Positions 63,322 to 64,000 of a stretch of 64,000 bases of DNA are shown here, piece after piece. The stretch comes from Woeseiaceae bacterium (GTDB lineage Bacteria; Pseudomonadota; Gammaproteobacteria; Steroidobacterales; Woeseiaceae): the NCBI GenBank assembly GCA_013042375.1, contig JABDQH010000019.1, forward strand, positions 1 to 64,000, read 5' to 3'. Within the stretch, counting starts at the first letter, position 1, and every line of letters starts with the position of its first letter. The position numbers were made by a program, and so were the translations under genes. The notes under the pieces were generated by a model. That model made no database searches and had not been told where the DNA came from. It saw only the letters and a list, made by a program, of their open reading frames with translations.

Positions 63322-64000
63322 ATGACCGAGCGACCAGCGAAAAACCTGCTGGACCCGAACCTGCACCGCGACAGCTGCGGCTTCGGGTTAATCGCCAATC
63401 TCGACGACCTGCCCAGTCACCGGGTCGTCGCGACGGCGATCGAGGCGCTTGCGCGCCTGACGCACCGCGGTGCCGTTGCGGCCGACGGCAAGACCGGTGA
63501 CGGCTGCGGTTTGCTTATCAAGTTTCCCGAGACCTTCCTGCGCGCGGTCGGTAAGGACCTCGGGTTCACGCTCGCCAAACGCTTTGCCGCGGGCACGGTC
63601 TTCCTGAGCAGGGACAAGGCAACAGGCGATGCGGCGCGCGCGACGATCACGCAGGCGATCGGTGAGTTCGGGCTCGAAGTCGCGGGCTGGCGCGAGGTCC
63701 CCGTCGATACATCGGCCTGCGGGGAGCAGGCGCTGGCGACGTTGCCGAAGATCGAGCAGGTGTTCGTCAACTCGCCCGACTACATGCCGCGCGGCTCGTT
63801 CAACCGCAAGCTGTTCCTGGCGCGTCGCCGCGCCGAAACGCGTGTCGTGGACGACGAGACCTACGTCGCGAGCCTGTCCTCGGCGACGATCAGCTACAAG
63901 GGCATGATCATGCCGACGGCGCTGCCGGTGTTTTTCCCGGACCTCCGGGACCCGCGCATGGAATCGTCGGTGTGCGTGTTCCACCAGCGCTTCTCGACCA
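63322..64000 (+). CDS. gltB: Glutamate synthase large subunit, 5' part
   Basis: Only the first 226 codons are inside the window; the frame stays open to the end. The start MTERPAKNLLDPNLHRDSCG places the catalytic Cys of the class II glutaminase domain at residue 19 after a short propeptide, matching GltB (usual length about 1500 residues). Downstream TKHRG-like LARLTHRGAVAADGKTGDG, and SYKGMIMP, are GltB signatures. It makes glutamate from 2-oxoglutarate and glutamine with NADPH. A gltD partner should follow outside the window. Confidence 0.9.
   Translation, partial: MTERPAKNLLDPNLHRDSCGFGLIANLDDLPSHRVVATAIEALARLTHRGAVAADGKTGDGCGLLIKFPETFLRAVGKDLGFTLAKRFAAGTVFLSRDKATGDAARATITQAIGEFGLEVAGWREVPVDTSACGEQALATLPKIEQVFVNSPDYMPRGSFNRKLFLARRRAETRVVDDETYVASLSSATISYKGMIMPTALPVFFPDLRDPRMESSVCVFHQRFST

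Overview
The window is a piece of chromosome from a GC-rich, aerobic gammaproteobacterium. The conserved gene orders LysM-dprA-smg-topA-tsaC-hemF, def-fmt-rsmB-DUF4390-ntrY-like-ntrX-like and priA-argS-SPOR all point there, as do E. coli-style pntAB, oxygen-dependent hemF and gor. My guess is a marine or sediment lineage near Woeseiaceae or Chromatiales; this is an inference from gene content and no marker was compared. I saw no rRNA, tRNA, integrase, IS transposase or CRISPR array.

Layout. (1) 1-6.6 kb is an accessory-looking stretch, clearly poorer in GC than what follows: a secreted protein with two internal repeats, a DUF2975/XRE regulator pair, a Rap1a/Tai-like secreted protein, a vWA-PKD surface protein, and a CadC-type winged-helix/TPR regulator divergent from a small exported protein. 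(2) 6.8-18.4 kb holds an OPT transporter, a TerC-family protein, small membrane proteins, an HD-domain hydrolase, xthA, prlC, gor, aroE and hemB. (3) 18.5-20.1 kb is a compact unit of ECF sigma factor, DUF3379 protein and an HvfA/bufferin-like Cys-repeat precursor closed by a strong terminator. No modifying enzymes are next to it. (4) 20.2-31.8 kb holds tag and a membrane protein, then a long leftward run (dprA-smg-topA-tsaC-hemF-peroxidase-like-subtilase) with a LysM lipoprotein ahead of it. (5) 32-44.8 kb is def-fmt-rsmB-DUF4390 and a two-component system rightward, then priA-argS-SPOR-CapA leftward. (6) 44.9-49.5 kb has a second sigma-factor operon (sigma, DUF3619, acidic mini-protein, basic DUF3106) and pntAB. 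(7) 49.6-55.5 kb has an HNH nuclease, a 5'-3' exonuclease, a Lon-like protease with a small overlapping gene, a fructosamine-kinase-family protein and a DUF3365 heme lipoprotein. (8) 55.56-56.55 kb is a class I cyclic-di-GMP riboswitch in front of a secreted right-handed beta-helix protein. (9) 56.6-64 kb has a VOC protein, hemH, a thiolase, a MATE exporter, DUF924, two small lipoproteins and the start of gltB, which runs off the end.

Scattered over 30.5-56.6 kb is a family of REP-like palindromes (core GTGGGAGCGGCTT or GTGGGAGGGCCTTCAGGCCC). They occur as paired REPIN-like units between genes and, unusually, as remnants inside the reading frames of fmt, the CapA-like lipoprotein and the SPOR protein, where they encode Pro/Gly/Ser linkers. 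A separate perfect 25-bp inverted repeat lies between the ntrX-like and capA-like genes.

The strongest leads for new biology are the orphan HvfA-like precursor with its sigma/DUF3379 unit, the riboswitch-controlled beta-helix protein with a possible built-in anti-Shine-Dalgarno, and the in-frame REP insertions.
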